NCBI GenBank assembly: GCA_035938015.1
Contig: DASZHJ010000021.1
Coordinates: 1 to 18,439, forward strand
DNA from: DASZHJ01 sp035938015
Lineage (GTDB): Bacteria; Pseudomonadota; Alphaproteobacteria; ATCC43930; CGMCC-115725
Reading direction: 5' to 3'
Length of the DNA: 18,439 nt
The notes under the pieces were generated by a model. The model saw nothing but the letters and a program-made list of their open reading frames with translations, was not told the DNA's origin and ran no database searches. Positions within the stretch are counted from its first letter, which is position 1. The number at the start of each line of letters is the position of its first letter. Both the position numbers and the translations under genes were made by a program. This document shows, piece after piece, positions 7,049 through 16,549 of the stretch.

Positions 7049-8488
7049 ATGACCGAAAGCACTGTCCTCGCTCCCGGCGCCGCGGACCCCTCGCGGCTCA
7101 ACCTGCCGGAATACACCGTCAGCGAGCTCTCCGCCGCGGTGAAGCGCAGCCTGGAGCAGGGTTTCTCCTACGTGCGCGTGCGCGGCGAGGTCAGCGGCTT
7201 CAAGCGCCACGGCAGCGGCCATTGCTACCTCTCCCTCAAGGACGCGGATGCCGTGCTCGACGCGGTGATCTGGCGGATGACCGCCCAGCGCATGAGCCTC
7301 AAGCCCGAGGACGGGCTGGAGGTGCTGTGCACCGGGCGGATCACCACCTACGCGAACCGCTCCAAGTACCAGCTGGTGATCGAGAGCATCGAACTCGCCG
7401 GCGTGGGCGCGCTCCTCAAGATGCTCGAGGATCGCCGGAAGCGACTAGCCGCCGAGGGCCTCTTCGATGCCTCGCGCAAGCGGCCGCTGCCATATCTCCC
7501 GGAAGTGATCGGCGTGGTGACCTCGCCCACGGGCGCGGTGATCCGCGACATCTTGCATCGGCTCGCCGAGCGCTTCCCGCGTCGCGTGCTGCTCTGGCCG
7601 GTAGCGGTGCAGGGCGAGGGGGCCGCGGAGCAGGTGGCCGCGGCGATCGATGGGTTCAACCGGCTGCCTGAGGCCGGCCCGGTGCCGCGGCCCGATCTCA
7701 TCATCGTCGCGCGCGGTGGCGGCAGCCTCGAGGATCTCATGGCCTTCAACGAGGAGATCGTGGTGCGCGCCGCGGCCGCCTCGCTGATCCCGCTGATCTC
7801 CGCGGTCGGGCACGAGACCGACACCACGCTGATCGATCACGCGAGCGACCGTCGCGCGCCGACGCCGACCGCGGCGGCGGAGATCGCCGTGCCGGTCCGG
7901 TTGGAGCTGCTGTCGCAGGCGAGCAACGCCGGCGGACGCATGGCGGGCGCCATGGCGCGGCTCCTGGACGAGCGGCGCCTCAGGGTTTCGGGCCTGGGGC
8001 GCGGATTGCCCGATCCGCGCTCACTCCTCGAAGCCGCGGCGCAACGCCTCGACGATCGGGCGGAGCGGCTGGGCAACGGTCTCCAGCAATTCCTGCGCGT
8101 GAAGCGCGACCGGCTCTCGGCCCTCGGCGATCGGGTGCGCCCCGAGGCACTCCGCCAGCAGCTCCGCCAGGCGGGCGAGCGTTTGGCGGCCTTGCCCGAG
8201 CGGATGGCCCACGCGATGCGCCGCGCGCTCGAGCGCGAGCTGCAGCGCATCCATGCCCTCGAAGGCCGTCTCGAAAGCCATCGCCAGGCGATCAGGAACG
8301 TGTTGGCGAGGGGCTACGTGTTGGTCTGGGGGCCCGACGGCAAGGTGGTGGTCTCTGCCGATGCGATCCCGTCCGGCGCGCGGCTTGGACTCCAATTCCA
8401 CGACGGCAAGGCCGAGGTGGTCGCGGAGGGACCGCGCAAGCGGAAGCCGAAACTGCCCGGCGACTCCCCGCAGGGAGAGCTGCTGTGA
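7049..8488 (+). CDS. xseA: Exodeoxyribonuclease VII large subunit XseA
   Basis: XseA is the catalytic subunit of exonuclease VII, which degrades single-stranded DNA from both ends together with several copies of XseB. The 479-residue protein has an N-terminal OB-fold (about 20-115, with VRVRGEVSGFKRH and HCYLSLKD). The nuclease core shows VTSPTGAVIRD (157-167), ARGGGSLEDL (221-230), AVGHETDTTLIDHASD and RAPTPTAAAE (about 270-278). The long C-terminal half is rich in Arg, Leu and Glu, as in the helical XseB-binding region, and ends with the RGYVLVW segment typical of XseA C-termini. The ATG at 7049 gives the expected N-terminus but has no visible ribosome-binding site. The stop overlaps the start of the M23 peptidase gene as GTGA. 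xseB is not in the window. Confidence 0.96.
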   Translation: MTESTVLAPGAADPSRLNLPEYTVSELSAAVKRSLEQGFSYVRVRGEVSGFKRHGSGHCYLSLKDADAVLDAVIWRMTAQRMSLKPEDGLEVLCTGRITTYANRSKYQLVIESIELAGVGALLKMLEDRRKRLAAEGLFDASRKRPLPYLPEVIGVVTSPTGAVIRDILHRLAERFPRRVLLWPVAVQGEGAAEQVAAAIDGFNRLPEAGPVPRPDLIIVARGGGSLEDLMAFNEEIVVRAAAASLIPLISAVGHETDTTLIDHASDRRAPTPTAAAEIAVPVRLELLSQASNAGGRMAGAMARLLDERRLRVSGLGRGLPDPRSLLEAAAQRLDDRAERLGNGLQQFLRVKRDRLSALGDRVRPEALRQQLRQAGERLAALPERMAHAMRRALERELQRIHALEGRLESHRQAIRNVLARGYVLVWGPDGKVVVSADAIPSGARLGLQFHDGKAEVVAEGPRKRKPKLPGDSPQGELL

Positions 8489-9312
8489 GGCGCCGCCTGC
8501 TGGCGGTGGCACTGCTGCTCGCCCTCTGTGCGCCGGCGTCCCCAGTCCGGGCCGACGACGCGATTAGGCTCACGGGCGTTCTCAGCCAAGGCGGCCTCGC
8601 GCGAGGCGACGTGCCGCCCGGCACCACGCTCGCTCTCGATGGTCGCCCGGTTCGGGTGGCGCCCGACGGTCGGTTCATCCTCGGATTCGGCCGCGACGCG
8701 CCCGCCCTGATGAGCCTTGTGGCGACCTTCCCGGATGGCCGCACGACCGCTCAGGAGATCAGACTGGAGCAACGCGAGTACCAGGTGCAGCGGATCAACG
8801 GGCTGCCGCCGCTGATGGTGACGCCCGATTCCACGCTGATGACGCGCATCAAGGCCGAGCTCGCCAAGATCCACGGTGCGCGCGCGAGGGACAGCGACCA
8901 GCTCGCTTTCGAGACGCCGTTGGAGTGGCCGGTCACGGGTCCGATCACCGGCGTCTATGGCAGCCAGCGCATCCTCAACGGCGAGCCGCGCGCGCCGCAT
9001 CTCGGCGTCGACATCGCCGCGCCCGCCGGCACGGCGATCAAGGCCGATGCCGCCGGGACGGTGACGCTTGCCGAGGCCGATCTCTATTTCACCGGCGGCA
9101 CCGTGATCATCGACCACGGCTACGGGCTCTCCAGCATCTACCAGCACATGTCCAGGCTCGACGTGAGCGTGGGCCAGCATGTTGAGCAAGGTGACGCCGT
9201 GGGGATGGTCGGCGCCACCGGCCGTGTCACCGGCGCGCACCTCCATTGGGGCATGAACTGGTACGACGTCGCCATCGACCCCCAGCTGATCGCCGGCCCG
9301 ATGCCGCAGTAA
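8485..9312 (+). CDS. Secreted M23-family metallopeptidase (LytM-type murein hydrolase)
   Basis: The 275-residue product starts with a Sec signal peptide: MRRR, a hydrophobic run of about 12 residues, then VRA before DDAIRL, with predicted cleavage near residue 24. Residues 25-145 are a beta-rich periplasmic region. The C-terminal LytM domain has HLGVD with zinc ligands His172 and Asp176, the catalytic-region YQHMS with His221, and HLHW with His252 and zinc ligand His254. All catalytic residues are present, so it is probably an active periplasmic peptidoglycan endopeptidase rather than an EnvC/NlpD-type activator. The GTG start at 8485 overlaps the xseA stop by 4 bp, with GGAG 7 nt upstream, so it is co-translated with xseA. 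The functional link between the two is not obvious. Confidence 0.93.
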   Translation: MRRRLLAVALLLALCAPASPVRADDAIRLTGVLSQGGLARGDVPPGTTLALDGRPVRVAPDGRFILGFGRDAPALMSLVATFPDGRTTAQEIRLEQREYQVQRINGLPPLMVTPDSTLMTRIKAELAKIHGARARDSDQLAFETPLEWPVTGPITGVYGSQRILNGEPRAPHLGVDIAAPAGTAIKADAAGTVTLAEADLYFTGGTVIIDHGYGLSSIYQHMSRLDVSVGQHVEQGDAVGMVGATGRVTGAHLHWGMNWYDVAIDPQLIAGPMPQ

Positions 9313-9313
9313 C

Positions 9314-9329
9314 GCCGGCTCACTCCGGC
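9314..9329. terminator. Short hairpin at the M23/lpxL convergent junction
   Basis: GCCGG (9314-9318) and CCGGC (9325-9329) form a perfect 5-bp stem whose 6-nt loop holds the lpxL stop codon (9320-9322). It begins 2 bp after the M23 stop. There is no T tract. The stem is short, so this is weak evidence for a terminator. Confidence 0.25.
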
Positions 9330-10213
9330 CAGCGGCGGTGCAGCCAGAACCAGTGGTCGGGCCTCTCGCGGATCCAGCGCTCGAGCACCTGGTTCACCTC
9401 GGTCATCAGGGCGAGCGTGTCGCGCGCGGCGTCGCCGGTGCGCTCATAGGCGAGCGGCGGCTCGGCGGTGATGCGAAAGCGCGCGTGCGGCAGCCGATCG
9501 ACCCGCACGGGCACCACGGCGCAGCGGAAGTGGAGCGCGAATTTGGCGAGCGCGGGCGCCGTCATGGCGTCGCGACCGAAGAACGGCACGGGGATGCCGT
9601 CGTTCATCTTCTGATCGACCAGCATCGCGATGTGCCGGCCTTGCTTGAGTGCGACGAGCGCGCGCCGCGCTGCCAGCATGCCCTTGGGCACCAGCTCGCT
9701 GCCCACCACGCTCCGCGCGTAACTGACGATGCCATCGACGACCGGATTGTTGGCGGCCCGGTAGATCTCGACGACGCCAAGGCCGGCCTGGGTCACGGCG
9801 AGGGTGGCCACCTCCCAATTGCCGAAGTGACCGGAGAAGAAGATCGCGCGCTCGCCGGGCGCGGCATAGCGGCGGATGTTTTCGGCGCTCACCATCTCAA
9901 TGCGCCCGCCGGGCTCGTAGACCCGGTACTCGCCGAGATGGGCGTACTCCGCCGCCACTCGGCCGAGGTTGTCCCACATGCCGCGGATGATGTGCTCGAC
10001 CCGCTCGTCGTCGAGCTCGGGCAAAGCTCGGCGCAAGTTCTGGCGGGCGCGCCGGCTGATCCCGAGGCGTGGGCCGATGGCACGGGCAAGCGCGCCCGCA
10101 ATGTTCGAGGCCCACGCCACCGGCAGTAGCCAGAAGCAGCCGAAGAGCAACCAAGCGCCGCCACCCTCGGCCGCGTCGAGGAGCCGGCTACTGAGCGGGC
10201 GTCGGCTCGCCAC
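9320..10213 (-). CDS. lpxL: Lipid A biosynthesis lauroyl/myristoyl acyltransferase, LpxL/HtrB family
   Basis: The protein belongs to the LpxL/LpxM family, which transfers a secondary acyl chain from acyl-ACP to Kdo-lipid A at the inner face of the cytoplasmic membrane. From a GTG at 10213 it has 297 residues, near the family norm of about 300. A hydrophobic N-terminal anchor lies at about 20-40 (WLLFGCFWLLPVAWASNIAGAL). The catalytic HX4E motif is His129 to Glu134 in SGHFGNWEV. LVDQKMNDGIPVPFFGR (about 198-214) and the terminal WFWLHRRW are family signatures. The GTG is preceded by AGGTGG on the coding strand and overlaps the lpxK end by 26 bp. Longer versions only translate the lpxK antiparallel frame. 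It is the last gene of the lipid A cluster. Whether it is LpxL or LpxM by position of acylation cannot be told. Confidence 0.92.
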   Translation of the reverse strand: MASRRPLSSRLLDAAEGGGAWLLFGCFWLLPVAWASNIAGALARAIGPRLGISRRARQNLRRALPELDDERVEHIIRGMWDNLGRVAAEYAHLGEYRVYEPGGRIEMVSAENIRRYAAPGERAIFFSGHFGNWEVATLAVTQAGLGVVEIYRAANNPVVDGIVSYARSVVGSELVPKGMLAARRALVALKQGRHIAMLVDQKMNDGIPVPFFGRDAMTAPALAKFALHFRCAVVPVRVDRLPHARFRITAEPPLAYERTGDAARDTLALMTEVNQVLERWIRERPDHWFWLHRRWPE

Positions 10214-11195
10214 GGGCCACCTGCGGAGTGAGAAGCTTTTGCAGCAGCCCTTCGACCTCCCGCGCGCTGTCCCAGGAGACCTCGACGGGCACCGGCGTGA
10301 TCCGGTCACGAAGCTCCAAGGGAACCCGGACCCAGTCTTTCTCGGTCGTTAAGACTTGGGCGCCGACCCGCGCGGCCTCTGTGAGGATCGGGCTCAGCAT
10401 GGCGGAACTGTATGGCTGGTGATCCGCAAAGGCGTGGCGCGCGACGACGATTGCGCCGAGCATCTCCAAGAACTCGAAAAACTTCCGGGGCCGGCCGATG
10501 CCGGCGAAGGCGACCGCGTGCGCGCCCTTGAATGCCGACGTGCCCACGGCCGGCAAGAGGTAGGCGCGCAGCACCGGCGGACCGGCGGGCAGCCGTGCGA
10601 AGCTGGAATCGCCATCTCCCATCACCACGACCGCATCGGCGCGCGCGAGGCCCGCTGCCGCGGGCTCGCGCAGCGGACCCGCCGGCAGCACATACCCGTT
10701 ACCGAGGCCGTAAAGGCCGTCGACCACCACGATTTTGAGGTCCTGAACGAGGCTCGGGTTCTGAAAGCCATCGTCGAGCACGAGCACCGTGGCGCCGGCG
10801 GCGACCGCGGCCTGGGCGCCCGCGGCGCGATTGCGCGCAATCCAGGTCGGGGCCACCCGCGCCAGCAGCAGCGCCTCATCGCCGACCTCGCGATGACTGT
10901 GCCGCGCGGGATCCACTCGGGTCGGACCAGCGAGCGAGCCCGTGTAGCCGCGGCTCACCAAGTGCGGACGCGCGCCACGGTTGAGCAGCCGGCTCGCAAG
11001 GTCCATCGCCACCGGCGTCTTGCCGGCGCCACCCGCCACAAGATTGCCAACGCACAGGACGGGGACGGGCGCTCGCCACGGCCTCGCCGCGGCTCGACGC
11101 AGCCGGCCCACCGCACCGTAGGCCCAGCCGAGCGGCGCCAGCAGCGTCGGGAGCGGCCCCGCTCGCTCCCAGAACTCAGGCGGTGAGCGCCGCAT
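10188..11195 (-). CDS. lpxK: Tetraacyldisaccharide 4'-kinase LpxK
   Basis: LpxK phosphorylates the 4' position of the tetraacyldisaccharide-1-phosphate to make lipid IVA, using ATP at the inner membrane. From the ATG at 11195 the product has 335 residues. It has the N-terminal membrane-associated helix (about 15-40), the Walker A motif GGAGKTP (about 55-61) after VLCVGNLVAG, SRGYTGS (81-87), and DDGFQ (141-145) with the conserved Asp pair. FAGIGRPRKFF and LTTEKDWVR are late family signatures. GGAG 4 nt upstream supports the start. The gene overlaps waaA by 20 bp upstream and lpxL by 26 bp downstream, so it is probably translationally coupled to both. The frame extends 5' inside waaA but without conservation. 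Confidence 0.96.
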   Translation of the reverse strand: MRRSPPEFWERAGPLPTLLAPLGWAYGAVGRLRRAAARPWRAPVPVLCVGNLVAGGAGKTPVAMDLASRLLNRGARPHLVSRGYTGSLAGPTRVDPARHSHREVGDEALLLARVAPTWIARNRAAGAQAAVAAGATVLVLDDGFQNPSLVQDLKIVVVDGLYGLGNGYVLPAGPLREPAAAGLARADAVVVMGDGDSSFARLPAGPPVLRAYLLPAVGTSAFKGAHAVAFAGIGRPRKFFEFLEMLGAIVVARHAFADHQPYSSAMLSPILTEAARVGAQVLTTEKDWVRVPLELRDRITPVPVEVSWDSAREVEGLLQKLLTPQVARGEPTPAQ

Positions 11196-12471
11196 CGGGC
11201 TCCAGCCGGTCGAGCCAAGGCGACAGGCGATCCAATACCGCGTCCAGCACGTGACGCTGGCGAGCCGCGACGGTCGCCGCGGCCGCCGACCGGCGCGTCC
11301 GTACGGAGTGATCGGCCAGCAGCGGCTCCAGCGCGCGGGCGAGCGAGTCGGCATCGGTCACGATCTCGCTGGCGCCGGCGGACCGGAGCGCCTCGGCCAT
11401 CGCGGCGGCATTCGCCATGTCGGGGCCGTGCAGGATCGCACAATCGAGGAGCGCTGCCTCCAACGGGTTGTGGCCGCCAATGCCGCCCATCGATCCCCCG
11501 ATGAAGGCGATGCCGGCGATTCGGTACAAGAGGCCGAGCTCGCCCAGGGTGTCGGCGAGGTAGATGTCGGTGCGGACGTCGATCGGCTCGTTGGCGGAGC
11601 GGCGGCTGACCCGAAGCCCTCGGCGGGTCAGGCGCTCGGCGATCTCTTCGCCGCGCGAGGGATGGCGCGGTGCGATCAAGGTCAAGAGCTCGGGAAAGCG
11701 CCGTCGGAGCAGCGCGTGCGCCTCCGCCGCCATCTCTTCCTCGCCCTCGTGGGTGCTGGCGGCGAGCCATCGGGGACGCCCGCCGATCGACGCTTCGAGC
11801 GCCCCGAATGCCACCGCATCGACCGGCAAGGGCGCGGCCGCGGATTTGAGGTCGCCGACCGTCAGCGCTCGCGGCGCGCCCAGGCGCGCGAACCGCTCCG
11901 CTTGGGTCGCGTCCTGCGTCAGGCAGAGATCGAAGCCTTGCAACAGCGGTCGGATCAGTGCGGGCACGCGGCTCCAGCGCCGAAAGGAGGCAACGGACAT
12001 GCGGCCGTTCACCAGCAGAAGCGGAATGCCGCGCCGGCGCGTCTCCACGATCAGGTTGGGCCACAACTCGGATTCGATCCAGAGCGCGAGGTCCGGCTTC
12101 CAATGCTCGAGAAAGCGGCGGACGTAGATCGGCCGATCCACCGGCACATATTGGTGCCAGGCGTGGCCGGTCGGGAGCCGCGTCGCCAGTAGATGCGCCG
12201 AGGTGACCGTGCCCGTGGTGACCAGCATGTTGAGCGCCGGACGCTCGCCCGCGAGCCGGTCGATCAGCGCCAGGGTCGAGAGCGCCTCGCCGATGCTGGC
12301 TGCATGGATCCAGAGCAGCGGCCCGGCGGGCCGGGTGCGGCTCGGCCGGCCTTCGCGCTCGGGAAACCGCAGAGCGTCTTCCTTGCCCTGGCGCAGCCGA
12401 TGCCCGAGATAGAGCCGCACCGCCGGACCCAGCACGGCGGTGAGGCCGCGGTAGACGGGGATCAGGCTCAC
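11176..12471 (-). CDS. waaA: 3-deoxy-D-manno-octulosonic acid (Kdo) transferase WaaA/KdtA
   Basis: WaaA transfers Kdo from CMP-Kdo onto lipid IVA, starting the LPS core at the cytoplasmic face of the inner membrane. From a GTG at 12471 the protein has 431 residues, the normal size. The N-terminus has a hydrophobic anchor (about 5-25). The N-terminal GT-B domain has LLWIHAASIGEALS, where Glu62 matches the family's catalytic glutamate, and LALWIESELWPNLI. The C-terminal domain has WLAASTHEGEEE, APRHPSRGEEI and IAFIGGSMGGIGGHNPLEAA. The GTG overlaps the TGA of the upstream acyltransferase by 4 bp, and the 3' end overlaps lpxK by 20 bp. Longer in-frame starts would run through that acyltransferase. 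How many Kdo residues it adds cannot be told. Confidence 0.96.
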   Translation of the reverse strand: MSLIPVYRGLTAVLGPAVRLYLGHRLRQGKEDALRFPEREGRPSRTRPAGPLLWIHAASIGEALSTLALIDRLAGERPALNMLVTTGTVTSAHLLATRLPTGHAWHQYVPVDRPIYVRRFLEHWKPDLALWIESELWPNLIVETRRRGIPLLLVNGRMSVASFRRWSRVPALIRPLLQGFDLCLTQDATQAERFARLGAPRALTVGDLKSAAAPLPVDAVAFGALEASIGGRPRWLAASTHEGEEEMAAEAHALLRRRFPELLTLIAPRHPSRGEEIAERLTRRGLRVSRRSANEPIDVRTDIYLADTLGELGLLYRIAGIAFIGGSMGGIGGHNPLEAALLDCAILHGPDMANAAAMAEALRSAGASEIVTDADSLARALEPLLADHSVRTRRSAAAATVAARQRHVLDAVLDRLSPWLDRLEPDAALTA

Positions 12472-13247
12472 GCGCGTCCGCCGGCGCGCACGGCTCGTCG
12501 GCGCATGTTCCATTCCCGGCGCGTCAGCGTGCCTGGCGCGATCGCTTCGCGCCCCACGCGGCGGTCGGCTTCGGCCGTGAGCGCGTTCATGCGGTCTTCC
12601 ACAAGGGCGCGCCATGTCTCCGTCTCGGCTTCGCCGAGTTCCGCGGGTATCTGAATCGGCTCGCCCCAAATGAAAACGCCGCGCCCGAACGGCAGCGGCA
12701 CGTGAAAGCGGTCCCAGCTATTGAGGATATGGCGCCGGCTCGTGGCATAGGTGTAGGGCAGGATCGGTGCCTTCCCGAGCTTGGCGATCGCGATCACGCC
12801 CGTGGTCGCCCGCATGGCGGGGCCGTTCGGTCCGTCGGGCGTGATCCCTACGTACTCGCCAGCCTGCAGATACTGCACCAGCGCGCGCAGCGCCCGCGAG
12901 CCCCCCTGGTTGGTCGAGCCCTCGACGGTCCGAATTTCCGTGTAGCGGATGACGTCGGAGATGGCGCGGCCGTCGCCGTGCCCGGAGATCAGCATGTGGA
13001 TCGGCGGCGGGTGCTCGCGGCCGTTCGCGCGCACCAGGCGGCGCAGCTCCATCGGAAGCATGAGCATGCGCCCGTGCCAGAAGGCCGCGATGCAGGGCAG
13101 CCCTTCGGTTCCGAGCCGCACCGGATGCTCCTCGCCGACCACGGTCCAGCGCGTCGTGGCATAGACAAAACGCATATAGAGATAGACGAACCAGGAGAGC
13201 GCTCGCCGCGTCGCATCGGCGCGCAACAGCCGCTTGCCGAGCTCCAT
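12468..13247 (-). CDS. Lysophospholipid acyltransferase-like protein, DUF374 family
   Basis: The 259-residue protein belongs to the DUF374 branch of the glycerophosphate/lysophospholipid acyltransferase superfamily. An N-terminal amphipathic or hydrophobic stretch (about 17-30) may tether it to the inner membrane. AFWHGRMLMLP provides the His of the usual HX4D-type block, although the Asp position is not conserved here. HGDGRAISDVIRY, the RTVEGSTNQGGSRALRALVQYLQ region and ITPDGPNGP are family signatures. The substrate is unknown. Its place between msbA and waaA points to lipid A or an envelope lipid, but that is inference. The ATG at 13247 follows the msbA stop by 2 bp, and its own stop overlaps waaA by 4 bp. 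The C-terminal tail is Arg-rich. Confidence 0.9.
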   Translation of the reverse strand: MELGKRLLRADATRRALSWFVYLYMRFVYATTRWTVVGEEHPVRLGTEGLPCIAAFWHGRMLMLPMELRRLVRANGREHPPPIHMLISGHGDGRAISDVIRYTEIRTVEGSTNQGGSRALRALVQYLQAGEYVGITPDGPNGPAMRATTGVIAIAKLGKAPILPYTYATSRRHILNSWDRFHVPLPFGRGVFIWGEPIQIPAELGEAETETWRALVEDRMNALTAEADRRVGREAIAPGTLTRREWNMRRRAVRAGGRA

Positions 13248-13249
13248 GG

Positions 13250-15115
<1,866 letters not shown>

Positions 15116-15143
15116 CTAGTTTGGCACCCTCCAGACACCCGCA

Positions 15144-15149
15144 ATTCTA
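15144..15149 (-). promoter_or_regulatory. Candidate -10 element for msbA and the lipid A genes
   Basis: On the minus strand TAGAAT matches 5 of 6 positions of the -10 consensus and lies in the only sizeable gap (39 bp) inside the leftward pmbA-to-lpxL run. No convincing -35 at 16-18 bp is seen; ATGACG lies at 20 bp. It may give msbA and the downstream genes a promoter independent of pmbA. Confidence 0.3.
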
Positions 15150-15154
15150 CCACG

Positions 15155-16501
15155 TCAGGTGCCTGCCACCGTCATGCCCTCGATGCGCACCGTGGGCGCG
15201 TCGAAGCCGGTCTTGAACTCGAGGTCCGAAGCAGCGGTGAGCTGCTTGAACATGTCCTTCAGATTGCCCGCGATGGTGACCTCGCTCACGGGGTAGGCGA
15301 GCTGGCCCCGCTCGATCCAGTAACCCGCGGCCCCGCGGCTGTAATCGCCGGTGATGCCATTGACGCCCATGCCCATGAGCTCGGTGACGTAGAAGCCCTG
15401 CGCGATATCCGCGATCAGGGCCTGGCGCGAGAGCGCGCCGGGCTGGAGCCAGAGATTGGTGGGCGAGGGGCCGGGCGGCGAGCCGGTCCCGCGGGCGGCG
15501 TGACCCGTGGTCTTGAGCCCGAGCTGGCGCGCCGAGGCGAGGTCCAGAAGCCAGGTCGTGAGCACGCCGTCCTCCACGATGGCGCGGCGTCGGTTGGCGA
15601 TCCCTTCGCCGTCGAAGGGCTTCGAGCGCAAGCCGCGCTGGCGGTGCGGGTCCTCGAGCACCGTGATGCCCTTGGCGAAGATCGGCTGGCCCAGCTTGTC
15701 CTTCAGGAAGCTGGTGCCGCGCGCGATTGCGGGGCCGCTGATCGCGCCCGTGAGATGGCCGAGCAATCCGCGCGCGACGCGCGGATCGAATATCACCGGG
15801 ACCTTCTGCGAGGCGACTTTGCGCGGCTTCAGGCGTCTGACCGCGCGCTCGCCGGCGCGCTTGCCGACGGTGGCGGCATCCTCGAGGTCCGCACCATAGA
15901 CGGCGCTCGCAAAGTCGTAGTCGCGCTCCATCTCGGTGGCGTTCCCCGCCACGACGGCGACGCTGACACCTTGACCCGAGGTTTCGTAGCTCCCGGTGAA
16001 GCCATTGGAAGCCGCCAGCACGACCTTGGAGCGGCCCCAGCCCGCCTCGGCGCCCTCGGAGTTGGTGACACCAGGGACCGAGCGCGCCGCGTCCTCGGCG
16101 GCGGCCGCGCGCTCGATCAGCGTCTCCGGCGCGGGCTCCGCGGGGTCGAAGATATCGAGCTCCGGTATGTCGCGGGCGAGTTCCTCGGGGGCGGCGATGC
16201 CGCAATAGGGATCCTCCGGCACCACTCGCGCCATCGTGATCGCCCGCGCGGCGAGCTCGTCGAGCGCCGCCGTGGTCCGATCGTTCGACGACACGGTCGC
16301 TTGCCGCTTGCCGAAGAAGACCCGCAAGCCCAGATCGTAGCCCTCCGAGCGCTCGAGCTTCTCGACCTTGCCGAGCCGACGCGCATGGGAGATCGAGGCG
16401 CCCTCGAAGAGCACGGCGTCCGCGGCATCGGCGCCGAGCCGCCTCGCCTTGGCGATCAGTGCGGTCAATAGATCGAGTGCATCGTCGCGACCAGCGGCCA
16501 T
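15155..16501 (-). CDS. pmbA: TldD/PmbA family protein (TldE/PmbA-type metallopeptidase subunit)
   Basis: The 448-residue protein is of the TldE/PmbA type. In characterised systems PmbA pairs with TldD to form a heteromeric metallopeptidase that matures modified peptides and degrades antitoxins such as CcdA. Recognisable blocks are KVEKLERSEGYDLGLRVFFG (about 45-64), SSNDRTTAALDELA, VPEDPYCGIA, the central KVPVIFDPRVARGLLGHL (about 250) and GITGDYSRGAAGYWIERG near the C-terminus. The C-terminal EVTIAGNLKDMF is typical of PmbA. The zinc-binding HExxxH motif belongs to TldD and is absent here, as expected for PmbA. The ATG at 16501 has GGAG 6 nt upstream. tldD is not in the window. In other alphaproteobacteria a TldD/PmbA gene lies near waaA and lpxK, so the placement is conserved although the functional link is unknown. 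Confidence 0.94.
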   Translation of the reverse strand: MAAGRDDALDLLTALIAKARRLGADAADAVLFEGASISHARRLGKVEKLERSEGYDLGLRVFFGKRQATVSSNDRTTAALDELAARAITMARVVPEDPYCGIAAPEELARDIPELDIFDPAEPAPETLIERAAAAEDAARSVPGVTNSEGAEAGWGRSKVVLAASNGFTGSYETSGQGVSVAVVAGNATEMERDYDFASAVYGADLEDAATVGKRAGERAVRRLKPRKVASQKVPVIFDPRVARGLLGHLTGAISGPAIARGTSFLKDKLGQPIFAKGITVLEDPHRQRGLRSKPFDGEGIANRRRAIVEDGVLTTWLLDLASARQLGLKTTGHAARGTGSPPGPSPTNLWLQPGALSRQALIADIAQGFYVTELMGMGVNGITGDYSRGAAGYWIERGQLAYPVSEVTIAGNLKDMFKQLTAASDLEFKTGFDAPTVRIEGMTVAGT

Positions 16502-16549
16502 CGGGTACTCCGGCAGAAGAGGGGCAGGGCTCTTACCATGCCTCTCCCG

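Noticed and set aside
6208..7671. A 487-codon open frame on the plus strand spanning purD and xseA
   Set aside because: It is antisense to purD and then out of frame with xseA, with unlikely residue composition.
10955..12103. A 382-codon open frame on the minus strand
   Set aside because: It overlaps waaA and lpxK in a third frame and is extremely Arg-rich with no motif.
16519..16546. Imperfect inverted repeat GAGGGGCA/TGCCTCTC upstream of pmbA
   Set aside because: It has one mismatch in eight and a GC-rich composition, with no supporting promoter. It is not distinguishable from chance.
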